NCBI RefSeq assembly: GCF_021603585.1
Contig: NZ_BQHI01000002.1
Coordinates: forward strand, 248,001-312,000
Source of the DNA: Pseudomonas sputi
Lineage (GTDB): Bacteria; Pseudomonadota; Gammaproteobacteria; Pseudomonadales; Pseudomonadaceae
Reading direction: 5' to 3'
Length of the DNA: 64,000 nucleotides
A program made the position numbers and the translations under genes. The notes under the pieces were generated by a model. It ran no database searches and had not been told where the DNA came from. It saw nothing but the letters and a program-made list of their open reading frames with translations. Each line of letters starts with the position of its first letter. Positions within the stretch are counted from its first letter, which is position 1. Positions 45,274 to 54,325 of this stretch are shown in pieces.

Positions 45274-46740
45274 ATGAGTTCATCGAACGCCGGGCAAAGC
45301 GCCGGGCAACTGGAAACCCGGGGCATCGAACCGGTGCCGGAAGGCGAGTGCAATGGCCATCCGCTGCAACTGTTCTGGGTCTGGTTCGCGGCCAACATTT
45401 CCATCCTCGGCCTGCCGCTGGGCGCCACGCTGGTGGCGTTTCGCGGGCTGGCGATCTGGCAGGCGATCATCGTCGCCATTCTCGGCGCTGCCGGTTCGTT
45501 CGCGGTGGTGGGGATCATCTCGATTGCCGGCCGTCGCGGTCGCGCGCCGAGCCTGACGTTGTCCCGGGCGATCTTCGGTGTACGCGGCAATATCGGCCCG
45601 ACGCTGGTGTCGCTGATGTCACGCCTGGGCTGGGAAACCGTCAACACCACCACCGCCGCGTTCGTGCTGCTGTCGCTGTGTTCGATCCTGTTCGGCTCGC
45701 CGGTAGAGGCCAAAAGTGCCCCGGTGTTGACCCTGATCTTCATCGCGATCTTCGTGCTGCTGACCCTGTCGGTGTCCGGCCTCGGCCACGCCACGTTGCT
45801 GGTGATCCAGAAGTGGGCGACCTATGTGTTCGGCGCGCTGAACATTCTGGTGGGCGGCTTTCTCTGCGCCACCATCGACTGGAGCGCGGTATTCAACGCC
45901 ACGCCGGCGCCGATCAGCGCGATGATTATCGGTATCGGCACCATGGCGGCCGGCACCGGGATCGGCTGGGCGAATGCTGGCGCCGACATGTCGCGCTATC
46001 AGCATCGCAGCGTCAAAGCCGTACGCCTGGTGGCTTCGGCGGCGTTCGGCGCGGGGATCCCGCTGGTGCTGCTGATCACCCTCGGCGGTCTGCTGTCGGT
46101 GGGCAACAACGATCTGGCGTCGGCAACTGACCCGATCGTGGCGATCCGCGACATGCTGCCGACCTGGATGGCCGTGCCGTACCTGATCACCGCATTCGGC
46201 GGCCTGCTGCTGTCGAACAACCTGTCGGTGTACTCCGCCGGTTTGACCACACTGACCCTCGGCCTGAAGGTCAAACGCGTGTACGCGGTGGTGGTCGACA
46301 TCGTGGCGATCTTCGCCGGTTCGATCTACTTCATGCTGATCGCCGACAGTTTCTACGGCCCGTTTATTACCTTCATTTCGCTGCTGGCGGTGCCGATCAC
46401 GGCGTGGGTCGGGATCTTCGTCGTCGACCTGATTCACCGTCACTACTACAGCCCCAAAGACCTGCTCGACGTCAGCCCGAGCAGCGCCTACTGGTACAGC
46501 GGCGGCATCGAGTGGCGCGCATTCGGCGCGTGGGCGATTGCCATTGTGCTGGGCTTCAGCTTCACCACCATCGGCACCACCGCTGAAAACGTCTGGTTCA
46601 AGGGCTTCCTGTCCGACTCCTGGCTGGGCCACAACGGCCTTGGCTGGATCGTGACGTTCGTGGTCGCCGGCGGCATTTACTTCGTACTCGGCGGGGCGAG
46701 AGATCGTCGCGCCGCGCAAACCGAGAATGCTCATGCCTAA
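45274..46740 (+). CDS. NCS1 family nucleobase/nucleoside permease (cytosine/purine/hydantoin type)
   Basis: 488 aa with about twelve membrane helices. The NCS1 pattern is seen in PLQLFWVWFAANISILGLPLGATL (helix 1), LTLSRAIFGVRGNIGPTLVSL, and GIGWANAGADMSRYQ near helix 6. A hydrophilic 35-residue N terminus precedes helix 1. Substrates in the family are cytosine, purines, uracil, allantoin, hydantoins and thiamine-like compounds. In E. coli the equivalent slot is filled by the MFS transporter YegT. The following kinase gene overlaps by 8 bases. Confidence 0.85.
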   Translation: MSSSNAGQSAGQLETRGIEPVPEGECNGHPLQLFWVWFAANISILGLPLGATLVAFRGLAIWQAIIVAILGAAGSFAVVGIISIAGRRGRAPSLTLSRAIFGVRGNIGPTLVSLMSRLGWETVNTTTAAFVLLSLCSILFGSPVEAKSAPVLTLIFIAIFVLLTLSVSGLGHATLLVIQKWATYVFGALNILVGGFLCATIDWSAVFNATPAPISAMIIGIGTMAAGTGIGWANAGADMSRYQHRSVKAVRLVASAAFGAGIPLVLLITLGGLLSVGNNDLASATDPIVAIRDMLPTWMAVPYLITAFGGLLLSNNLSVYSAGLTTLTLGLKVKRVYAVVVDIVAIFAGSIYFMLIADSFYGPFITFISLLAVPITAWVGIFVVDLIHRHYYSPKDLLDVSPSSAYWYSGGIEWRAFGAWAIAIVLGFSFTTIGTTAENVWFKGFLSDSWLGHNGLGWIVTFVVAGGIYFVLGGARDRRAAQTENAHA

Positions 46741-47662
46741 GATGTTGCACACCGGCCAGGTCATCATCGACCTGGTCATGGCCGTGGACGCGCTACCGCA
46801 GATCGGCGGTGACGTGCTGGCGCAGTCCGCCAGTTTCGAAGCCGGCGGCGGCTTCAATGTAATGGCCGCTGCTGCGCGCAACGGCTTGCCGGTGGTTTAC
46901 CTCGGTCGCCACGGCAACGGCCGTTTCGGTGATCTGGCGCGCCAGGCGATGAACGCCGAAGGCATCCGCATCGGCATCGAACAGCCTGCAGAACGTGACA
47001 CCGGCATCTGCGTGGCGCTGACCGATGCGTCGGCCGAGCGCAGCTTTATTTCCTGCATTGGCGCCGAAGGCGAGGTCACGACGGCGGAGCTGAATAGCGT
47101 CGCCGTCGAGGCCGGGGACTACGTCTACGTCAGCGGCTACAGCCTGCTGCACAGCGGCAAGGCCCAGGCGCTGCTGGACTGGACGCTGGCGCTGCCGAAG
47201 ACGATCAACGTGGTGTTCGACCCGGGCCCGCTGGTGGAATCGCCGGACTCACCGATGATGCAGGCGTTGCTGCCGCGCATCGATGTGTGGACCAGCAACA
47301 GCGTCGAGGCGTTGCGTTTCACTGGCGCGGCGGACATCGAAACCGCGCTGGACCGGTTGGCCGTGCACTTGCCGCAGGAGGTGCTGATGGTGGTACGCGA
47401 CGGCCCGCAGGGTTGCTGGATTCATCAGCGCGGCGAGCGTCAGCATGTGCCGGGTTTCAAGGTGCAGGCGGTGGACAGCAACGGCGCGGGTGATGCGCAT
47501 GCCGGCGTGTTCGTGGCTGGATTGGCGCAAGGGCTGTTGGCACATGAGGCCGCCCGGCGGGCGAACGCTGCGGCCGCATTGGCTGTCACCCGCTGGGGGC
47601 CGGCAACAGCGCCGGGCCCTTGCGAAGTCGATGCATTGATGCGTGAGACTTGCGATCACTGA
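46733..47662 (+). CDS. PfkB family carbohydrate kinase (YegV-like)
   Basis: 309 aa. The start at 46733 lies inside the permease 3' end; 46742 is an alternative. N-terminal substrate motif SFEAGGGFNVMAAAARNGLPVVYLG split about residues 36-58, GRHGNGRFGDLA, and the C-terminal catalytic DSNGAGDAHAGVFVAGLAQGL (anion hole GAGD, catalytic Asp) near 246-266. It probably phosphorylates the ribose or riboside released or imported by its neighbours. The acceptor is unknown. Confidence 0.88.
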   Translation: MPKMLHTGQVIIDLVMAVDALPQIGGDVLAQSASFEAGGGFNVMAAAARNGLPVVYLGRHGNGRFGDLARQAMNAEGIRIGIEQPAERDTGICVALTDASAERSFISCIGAEGEVTTAELNSVAVEAGDYVYVSGYSLLHSGKAQALLDWTLALPKTINVVFDPGPLVESPDSPMMQALLPRIDVWTSNSVEALRFTGAADIETALDRLAVHLPQEVLMVVRDGPQGCWIHQRGERQHVPGFKVQAVDSNGAGDAHAGVFVAGLAQGLLAHEAARRANAAAALAVTRWGPATAPGPCEVDALMRETCDH

Positions 47663-47703
47663 TCGGTTGCGAAGAGGCCAGAAGACACAGCACAAAGCTT
47701 GAT

Positions 47704-47802
47704 TCAACTGGCCTTGCGCAATACCGCAATCAACTCATCCTTGCGCATCGACGAACGCCCGGGAATCTTCCGCTCCCGGGCCTCCTTGCGCAGGCAGCGC
47801 AT
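47704..47802 (-). pseudogene. Remnant of a small Rho-N/SAP-like domain protein
   Basis: On the minus strand 32 codons read MRCLRKEARERKIPGRSSMR followed by a KDEL helix and end at 47704. RxxAxxxxIPGRSxMxKxELIxxLR is the pattern of small Rho-terminator-N-type proteins. Upstream, an adjacent frame reads RKQGLNAL and joins it only with a shift near 47790, so the gene looks truncated and frameshifted. An intact short gene starting at 47802 is possible but has no clear ribosome site. Confidence 0.35.
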
Positions 47803-47834
47803 TCAACCCCTGCTTGCGCCAGCGGCCGGAGGCG

Positions 47835-48089
47835 TCAGGTATCGAGTTTACGCGCCGCTTCCACGCCTGCAGCGCTGAGTTTGATCGGCAGATTCAGCGA
47901 ATGCTCCCCCGCTTCATTGCAAGTGATGTGTCCGTGGTGAATCAGTCCACGCTCCTGCAGGGCGGCGAGGGCACTGGCCACGACTTTCTCGCCGCGATAG
48001 TTGTCCAGTACCTCTTTGCCGAGGCCGCTCGGGTGGGCATGCAACAGGCGGGTGAGGACTTCTTTTTCCAGGTTTTTATCGACGTTCAT
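47835..48089 (-). CDS. Conserved small protein, winged-helix-like
   Basis: 84 aa. The start at 48089 (MNVDKNLEKEVLTRLLHAHP) has GAGGT upstream. The pattern EVLDNYRGEKVVASALAALQERGLI followed by LSAAGVEAARKL resembles a small winged-helix domain of the kind used in DNA binding, with recognition helix and wing-type beta turn. No effector domain. I do not recognise a named family. It is upstream of, and in line with, the remnant at 47704. Confidence 0.65.
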   Translation of the reverse strand: MNVDKNLEKEVLTRLLHAHPSGLGKEVLDNYRGEKVVASALAALQERGLIHHGHITCNEAGEHSLNLPIKLSAAGVEAARKLDT

Positions 48090-48141
48090 GGTTACCTCTT
48101 CAGAGAAGTGGATTAGACACGTTGCGTGGATGAAGCGCGGA

Positions 48142-48486
48142 TCACTGTCCTGCGCCTTCGGAGCCCGAACCCCCCGTGGTGGTTTTCGAACCGACGCCGG
48201 GACCGGCATTGTCGGGGGCGGCTGGAGAGTCGGGGGTGTTCATGCCGCCTTGGCGCCCGGGGTCGCTGCCCTGGGTGCGAGGATCGGTTCCCGTGGCGGG
48301 TGGCTGATTGATCAGCGGTACACCCGAACCGTCGGTATTCATACCGGGGGCACTGTTGATGGCGGGGGCCCTGGGCTGGGTGACCGGATCGGTCGGCCCG
48401 GTACCGGCGGCGGTGGTCGAGGCGGCGAAGACCGCCGGGCTGAGGAGGGTAGCGAATACGAGCGCAGTCAACCTTGACGAGATCAT
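48142..48486 (-). CDS. Small exported Gly/Pro/Ser-rich disordered protein
   Basis: 114 aa. A Sec signal (about 1-21, MISSRLTALVFATLLSPAVF then AAS) is followed by a low-complexity mature part with TGPTDPVTQP, GMNTDGSGVP and DPRTQGSDPGRQGG units. There is no globular domain and no cysteine. It is preserved as an open frame with a good start, so it is probably expressed to the periplasm. The function is unknown. Confidence 0.6.
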   Translation of the reverse strand: MISSRLTALVFATLLSPAVFAASTTAAGTGPTDPVTQPRAPAINSAPGMNTDGSGVPLINQPPATGTDPRTQGSDPGRQGGMNTPDSPAAPDNAGPGVGSKTTTGGSGSEGAGQ

Positions 48487-48568
48487 AGGGTGTCTCCAGT
48501 GATTGAAATCCTTACCTCCTTTTGGTCTGCCCTCGTGAAAGATTGGTGCCTGATGAGCGACGAACGGT

Positions 48569-49237
48569 TCAAACCGGCTGAATGCTTTCGAGGCCGATCT
48601 CTTCCTTGAATTGCTCCATAAAACCTTTCAGGCGCTGATGACGGAGCTGTGCCAGACGTTGACCGGCAGCGGTCTGAAAACCGTCGGCAAGGTGCAGCAG
48701 CTTGGTCTGGAAGTGGTCGAGGCAAAATCGCTTGTCGTCGTAGTCCCTTTCCCGGGCCTCGGGATCGTGCGGGTCATACAGCGCGCTGCCCATCCGTCCG
48801 GCTGTATAGAAGGTGCGGGCGACGCCGAGCATGCCGAGGGAATCGAGACGGTCGGCGTCCTGCATCAGTCGGGCCTCGAGGGTTAGCGGGGGGATGTTGG
48901 CGGAAAAGCTGTGGGCTTCGATGGCGTGGATGACGGCGTCGATTCTGGCTTCGGGCCAGTTCAGGTTTGCCAGCACCTTTGAGGCTTTTTCCGCTGCCAG
49001 GCGTGATGCCTGTGAACGCAGCGGCGAGTTCTTTTCCACCGCCACGCAATCGTGCAGCAACACCGCCGCAAGCAGCACCTCAAGGTCGCCACCTTCCTCG
49101 GCCTGCAAGGTGCGCGCGGTGTGCCAGACCCGTTGCAGGTGCGACAGATCGTGAGCGCCGTCCTCCGACGGTTCCAGCGCGTGGGGCAGCAGTTCGGCGG
49201 CGAGTCGGGCGAGTGGCGCAAAGGCGAGTGGATTCAT
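48569..49237 (-). CDS. HD domain phosphohydrolase (YedJ-like)
   Basis: 222 aa. The start at 49237 (MNPLAFAPLARLA) has AGAAGG at 7 bases; the ATG two codons earlier abuts that site. The HD metal motif is complete: His in GAHDLSHLQRVWHTA, His-Asp in LLHDCV near 62-67, and the distal Asp in MQDADRLDSLGMLG near 125-138. Such proteins hydrolyse phosphate esters of nucleotides; the substrate is not determined. It is transcribed opposite to the GNAT gene at 49348. Confidence 0.87.
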   Translation of the reverse strand: MNPLAFAPLARLAAELLPHALEPSEDGAHDLSHLQRVWHTARTLQAEEGGDLEVLLAAVLLHDCVAVEKNSPLRSQASRLAAEKASKVLANLNWPEARIDAVIHAIEAHSFSANIPPLTLEARLMQDADRLDSLGMLGVARTFYTAGRMGSALYDPHDPEARERDYDDKRFCLDHFQTKLLHLADGFQTAAGQRLAQLRHQRLKGFMEQFKEEIGLESIQPV

Positions 49238-49347
49238 GGGCATCCTTCTGAGTGATTGGCGCACTAGCCTAATCCGTGGATTGCCATGTGACGAGCGCCG
49301 CGTGCCGCCTTAGTATGGCGTTTTCCTTTTTCCGACAAGGCCCGTCC

Positions 49348-49830
49348 ATGACGATCGAAATACGCCCGGCGACCCCCAGCGATGCACCGCAAATCCTCGC
49401 GTTCATCACTGAACTTGCAGACTTCGAAAAGGCCCGTCACGAAGTCATCGCCAGCGTCGCCGACATCGAACGCAGCCTGTTCAGCGAAGGCGCCACGGCC
49501 CACGGCCTGATCTGCCTGCGCGATGGCGTGCCGATCGGTTTTGCGGTGTTCTTCTTCAGCTATTCGACCTGGCTGGGCAGCAACTGCCTGTACCTCGAAG
49601 ACCTCTACATCACCCCCGAACAACGGGGCGGCGGCGCCGGCAAAACCCTGCTGCGCCACCTCGCGAAAATCGCCTGCGCCAACGACTGCGGCCGCTTCGA
49701 ATGGAGCGTGCTGGACTGGAACACCCCGGCTATCGACTTCTACAAATCCCTCGGCGCCCAGCCGCAGGAAGAGTGGGTGCGTTACCGCATGGATGGCAAG
49801 GTGTTGCGCGAGTTCGCCGAGGGCAACTGA
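49348..49830 (+). CDS. GNAT family N-acetyltransferase
   Basis: 160 aa. The start at 49348 (MTIEIRPATPSDAPQIL) is the natural GNAT N terminus. The acetyl-CoA motif A is LEDLYITPEQRGGGAGKTLL (about 90-109) with the Q/RxxGxG/A loop, and motif B is WNTPAIDFYKSLGAQP near 128-143. It belongs to the spermidine/diamine acetyltransferase-like branch by general pattern. The substrate is open. It is followed by a REPIN that may also terminate it. Confidence 0.88.
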   Translation: MTIEIRPATPSDAPQILAFITELADFEKARHEVIASVADIERSLFSEGATAHGLICLRDGVPIGFAVFFFSYSTWLGSNCLYLEDLYITPEQRGGGAGKTLLRHLAKIACANDCGRFEWSVLDWNTPAIDFYKSLGAQPQEEWVRYRMDGKVLREFAEGN

Positions 49831-49838
49831 GCCGACGT

Positions 49839-49918
49839 AAAAGATCGCAGTCTTCGGCAGCTACTGCAGAGAAAGTCGATACCCCTGCAGGAGCTGTCGA
49901 AGGCTGCGATCTTTTTTT
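49839..49918. repeat. REPIN/terminator: inverted pair of AAGATCGCAG-type REPs
   Basis: AAAGATCGCAGTCTTCGGCAG (from 49840, imperfect arm) and CTGTCGAAGGCTGCGATCTTT (to 49915) are inverted copies of a frequent Pseudomonas REP. The right arm runs into T7, so the element can act as terminator for the GNAT gene. Confidence 0.8.
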
Positions 49919-49925
49919 GTCTTCG

Positions 49926-49984
49926 TCCCACAATATGGGAGTGATATTTATATATTGAGATTTATCCGCGCTCAGGTTTATAGT
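49926..49984 (+). promoter_or_regulatory. Operator and promoter of the dgo operon (copy 2 of 2)
   Basis: TCCCACAATATGGGA (49926-49940), TTGAGA (49955-49960), an 18-base spacer and TATAGT (49979-49984) repeat the arrangement at 38394-38452 with identical distances. Confidence 0.8.
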
Positions 49985-50001
49985 CCAGCTCACTCACTGC
50001 C

Positions 50002-50009
50002 AATAACAA
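50002..50009 (+). promoter_or_regulatory. Hfq/Crc-type CA motif at the dgoK ribosome site
   Basis: AATAACAA matches AANAANAA and lies immediately before ACAGGTGAAG, the dgoK ribosome site. Confidence 0.55.
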
Positions 50010-50022
50010 AACAGGTGAAGCG

Positions 50023-51012
50023 ATGCTGGCGCAATTGATCGCGCTCGATTGGGGGACGACCTCATTACGTGCTTACAAACTCGCGGCGGGCGGGCAGGTA
50101 CTGGCGCAGCGCTCGCTGTCGTTCGGGATCATGCAGTTGCCGAAGACGCCGCGGGTCATCAACGGTCGTGAATGCTCCGACGGTTTTGAACTGGCGTTCG
50201 ACGAGGCGTGTGGGGACTGGCTCGACGCGCAGCCCGATTTGCCGGTGATTGCCTGTGGCATGGTCGGCAGCGCCCAGGGCTGGCGCGAAGCGTCCTACCG
50301 CGATACGCCGGCCAACGTGGCCGATCTCGGAAAATCCCTGCAAACCGTTCGCAGCCTTCGCGGTGTCGATGTGCACATCGTGCCGGGTGTGATTCAGCGT
50401 TCGACGCTGCCAAACGTGATGCGCGGCGAGGAAACCCAAGTCCTCGGCGTGCTGCAGAACCTGCCGGTCGAGGCGGGCAATGATCTGCTGATCGGCCTGC
50501 CCGGCAGTCATTCGAAATGGGTGGAAGTGGCCGACGGCTGCATCACCCGTTTCGACACCTTCATGACCGGCGAAGTGTTCGCCGTGCTCAGCGAACACAG
50601 CATCCTCGGCCGTACCCAACAGCACAGCGCGACGTTCGACGCCGAAGCTTTCGATCGCGGCGTGCAGGTGGCGTTGTCGGCAGAAGGTGAGATCGGCGTG
50701 CTGTCGACCCTGTTCAGCGCCCGCAGCCTGGGCCTGACCGGCGAACTCAGCGCCACCGCGCAACCGGACTATCTGTCCGGCCTGCTGATCGGCCACGAGC
50801 TGACGGCGTTGGCCAACGTGCAACGGCGCCGGCGCAACAGCGCACAACTTCCTTCGATCATCCTTATCGGCAACGCACAGTTGTGCGCCCGTTACAGCCG
50901 GGCCCTCGATGCCTGTGGTTTCGCCCGGGTGACGGTGGCCGAACAGGCCACCGAGCGTGGTCTGTGGCAATTGGCGCTCGCCGCCGGACTGATTGATTCC
51001 TCATCCCGTTAA
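50023..51012 (+). CDS. dgoK: 2-dehydro-3-deoxygalactonokinase
   Basis: 329 aa sugar-acid kinase of the ASKHA fold. The phosphate-binding loop is LDWGTTSLRAYKL at 7-19; GLPGSHSKWVEV near 164-175 and FDTFMTGEVFAVLSEHSIL near 182-200 are DgoK signatures. It phosphorylates 2-keto-3-deoxygalactonate at C6, the step before DgoA. It is the first gene of the dgo operon, with a 32-nt leader containing a CA motif. dgoA follows 19 bases later. Confidence 0.94.
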   Translation: MLAQLIALDWGTTSLRAYKLAAGGQVLAQRSLSFGIMQLPKTPRVINGRECSDGFELAFDEACGDWLDAQPDLPVIACGMVGSAQGWREASYRDTPANVADLGKSLQTVRSLRGVDVHIVPGVIQRSTLPNVMRGEETQVLGVLQNLPVEAGNDLLIGLPGSHSKWVEVADGCITRFDTFMTGEVFAVLSEHSILGRTQQHSATFDAEAFDRGVQVALSAEGEIGVLSTLFSARSLGLTGELSATAQPDYLSGLLIGHELTALANVQRRRRNSAQLPSIILIGNAQLCARYSRALDACGFARVTVAEQATERGLWQLALAAGLIDSSSR

Positions 51013-51031
51013 CCCTGACTGGAGGCCTGAC

Positions 51032-51652
51032 ATGCTCAAGCAAGCACTGGCGCAAAACGGTCTGATCGCAATCCTGCGCGGCCTGCATCCGCAGGAAGCC
51101 GCCGCTGTCGGAGAAGTCCTGTATGCGGCCGGATTTCGCGTCATCGAAGTACCGCTCAATTCCCCCGCGCCGTACGAAAGTATTCGCATCCTGCGTAAGA
51201 CCCTGGCCGCTGATTGCCTGATCGGTGCCGGCACGGTGCTGACCCCGCAACAGGTCGAATCGGTGAAGGAGGCCGGTGGTCAGGTGATCGTCATGCCCCA
51301 CAGCGATGCCAAGGTGTTGCGGGCGGCAAAGGCAGCCGGGCTGTACCTGTCGCCGGGCGTCGCCACGCCGACCGAAGCCTTTGCGGCGCTGGAGGAGGGG
51401 GCGGACATTCTCAAGCTGTTCCCGGCCGAGCAGATGGGCCCGGCAGTGGTGAAAGCCTGGCTGGCGGTGTTGCCGGTCGGGACGATTCTGGCGCCGGTCG
51501 GCGGCATCACGCCGGACAACATGCAGGCGTTCATCGATGCCGGCGTCAAAGGCTTCGGCCTCGGTTCCGGGCTGTTCAAACCGGGCATGACGACTGAACA
51601 AGTGGCGGCCAATGCCAAGGCCTATGTGGCGGCCTGGAAAGCCCTTCGCTAA
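51032..51652 (+). CDS. dgoA: 2-dehydro-3-deoxy-6-phosphogalactonate aldolase
   Basis: 206 aa class I aldolase, TIM barrel. The start at 51032 is set by GGAGG at 51021-51025. Glu of AILRGLHPQEA / VIEVPLNSP and the Schiff-base Lys region in QVIVMPHSDAKVLRAAK are visible, as is ADILKLFPAEQMGP near 119-132. It splits KDPGal into pyruvate and glyceraldehyde 3-phosphate. It is separate from DgoD, unlike annotations that treat E. coli dgoA and dgoD as a fusion. Confidence 0.94.
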   Translation: MLKQALAQNGLIAILRGLHPQEAAAVGEVLYAAGFRVIEVPLNSPAPYESIRILRKTLAADCLIGAGTVLTPQQVESVKEAGGQVIVMPHSDAKVLRAAKAAGLYLSPGVATPTEAFAALEEGADILKLFPAEQMGPAVVKAWLAVLPVGTILAPVGGITPDNMQAFIDAGVKGFGLGSGLFKPGMTTEQVAANAKAYVAAWKALR

Positions 51653-51700
51653 GACTTTTCCGGCGCTGCGTGCGCTGCATCTAACAAGAGAGACAAACAG

Positions 51701-52849
<1,149 letters not shown>

Positions 52850-52872
52850 TTCCCTTCTGATTCACCCAATGA

Positions 52873-52903
52873 GATCGTTCCCACGCGGAGCGTGGGAACG
52901 ATC
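52873..52903. repeat. Palindromic repeat between dgoD and dgoT (GATCGTTCCCACGC family)
   Basis: GATCGTTCCCACGC (52873-52886) and GCGTGGGAACGATC (52890-52903) form a perfect 14-bp stem with a 3-base loop. It is a known dispersed Pseudomonas sequence type and could reduce read-through or stabilise the upstream mRNA 3' end, setting the ratio of enzymes to transporter. Confidence 0.8.
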
Positions 52904-52954
52904 AGATGCAAGGCCTCAGGCCGACCTCAATAAACATAAAAAGAGGCGCTCCCC

Positions 52955-54265
52955 ATGCAACCGCAAACCCTCACCGGGCAAGCGACGTTAGTCACGCCCA
53001 GCCGCAAGCGATTTTTCATCATGGTGTTGCTGTTCATCACCGTGGTCATCAACTACCTCGACCGCAGCAACCTGTCGATTGCCGCTCCGGCACTGACGAC
53101 GGATCTGGGCATCGATCCGGTGCACGTCGGGCTGATCTTCTCGGCGTTCGGCTGGACCTACGCCGCCATGCAGATCCCCGGCGGCTGGCTGGTAGACCGC
53201 GTGCCGCCGCGTATCCTTTATAGCGTCGCGCTGCTGCTGTGGTCGCTGGCCACGGTGATGCTCGGTTTTGCCGCCAGTTTCATCGCGCTGTTCGTCCTGC
53301 GCATGGCGGTCGGGGCGCTGGAAGCACCGGCGTATCCGATCAACAGTCGTGTGGTGACGACCTGGTTCCCCGAGTGTGAGCGGGCCACGGCCATTGGTTT
53401 CTATACCTCCGGACAGTTTGTCGGGCTGGCGTTTCTGACCCCGGTGCTGGCGTGGCTGCAACATGAATTTGGCTGGCACATGGTGTTTGTCGCGACCGGC
53501 GCGGTGGGCATCATCTGGGCGGCGATCTGGTACGCGGTGTATCGCGAACCGCGTGATTTCAAAGGCGCCAACCAAGGCGAAATCGACCTGATCCGCGAGG
53601 GCGGCGGGCTGGTGGACATTGCGGCCGACACCGCCAAAGTGAAAGCGAAATTCAGTTGGACCGATCTCGGCATCGTCCTGAGCAAACGCAAGTTGTGGGG
53701 GATCTACCTCGGCCAGTTCTGCCTGAACTCGACGCTGTGGTTTTTCCTGACGTGGTTTCCGACCTATCTGGTGAAATATCGCGGCATGGACTTCATCAAG
53801 TCCGGCCTGCTGGCGTCGCTGCCGTTTCTTGCCGCGTTCATCGGCGTGCTGTGCTCCGGGTTCTTTTCCGACTTCCTGATTCGCCGTGGTTGCACCGTCG
53901 GCTTCGCGCGCAAGTTGCCGATCATTGGCGGGCTGTTGATTTCCACTTCGATCATCGGGGCCAACTTCGTTGAATCGACACCGCTGGTGATTGCCTTCCT
54001 GGCGCTGGCGTTTTTCGGCAACGGGCTGGCGTCGATCACCTGGTCGCTGGTCTCGACATTGGCGCCGGCGCGGTTGCTGGGCTTGACCGGTGGGGTGTTC
54101 AACTTCATTGGCAATCTGTCGGCGATTGCCACGCCGATTGTCATCGGCTTCCTGGCCAGCGGTGACTCGTTCGCGCCGGCGATCACCTACATCGCGGTTC
54201 TGGCATTGATCGGTGCTTTGTCCTACGTGCTGCTGGTGGGCAAGGTCGAGCGCATCGAGTTGTAG
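52955..54265 (+). CDS. dgoT: MFS transporter, D-galactonate type
   Basis: 436 aa with twelve predicted membrane helices, of the anion:cation symporter (ACS) family. The signature NYLDRSNLSIAAPALTTDLGI split near helix 1 and GWTYAAMQIPGGWLVDRVPPR between helices 2 and 3 match galactonate/glucarate transporters. Its position after dgoKAD indicates D-galactonate:H+ symport, which complements import of the free sugar through AraFGH. The IclR gene follows 60 bases later. Confidence 0.88.
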   Translation: MQPQTLTGQATLVTPSRKRFFIMVLLFITVVINYLDRSNLSIAAPALTTDLGIDPVHVGLIFSAFGWTYAAMQIPGGWLVDRVPPRILYSVALLLWSLATVMLGFAASFIALFVLRMAVGALEAPAYPINSRVVTTWFPECERATAIGFYTSGQFVGLAFLTPVLAWLQHEFGWHMVFVATGAVGIIWAAIWYAVYREPRDFKGANQGEIDLIREGGGLVDIAADTAKVKAKFSWTDLGIVLSKRKLWGIYLGQFCLNSTLWFFLTWFPTYLVKYRGMDFIKSGLLASLPFLAAFIGVLCSGFFSDFLIRRGCTVGFARKLPIIGGLLISTSIIGANFVESTPLVIAFLALAFFGNGLASITWSLVSTLAPARLLGLTGGVFNFIGNLSAIATPIVIGFLASGDSFAPAITYIAVLALIGALSYVLLVGKVERIEL

Positions 54266-54325
54266 TCGTCCCGGTCGGGCGACCATAATGCCGCCCGTTC
54301 CCTCGCTCATCGCTAAAGGCTGGAT

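Noticed and set aside
45274-45300. An exact CA motif before the NCS1 permease
   Set aside because: The A-rich stretch CAATAAAGGCAAACAGG does not match AANAANAA at positions 7-8, so Crc control of this cassette is not supported.
47650-48116. Short plus-strand frames across the 3' side of the PfkB gene
   Set aside because: They run opposite to the small minus-strand genes at 47704-48089 and contain no family pattern.
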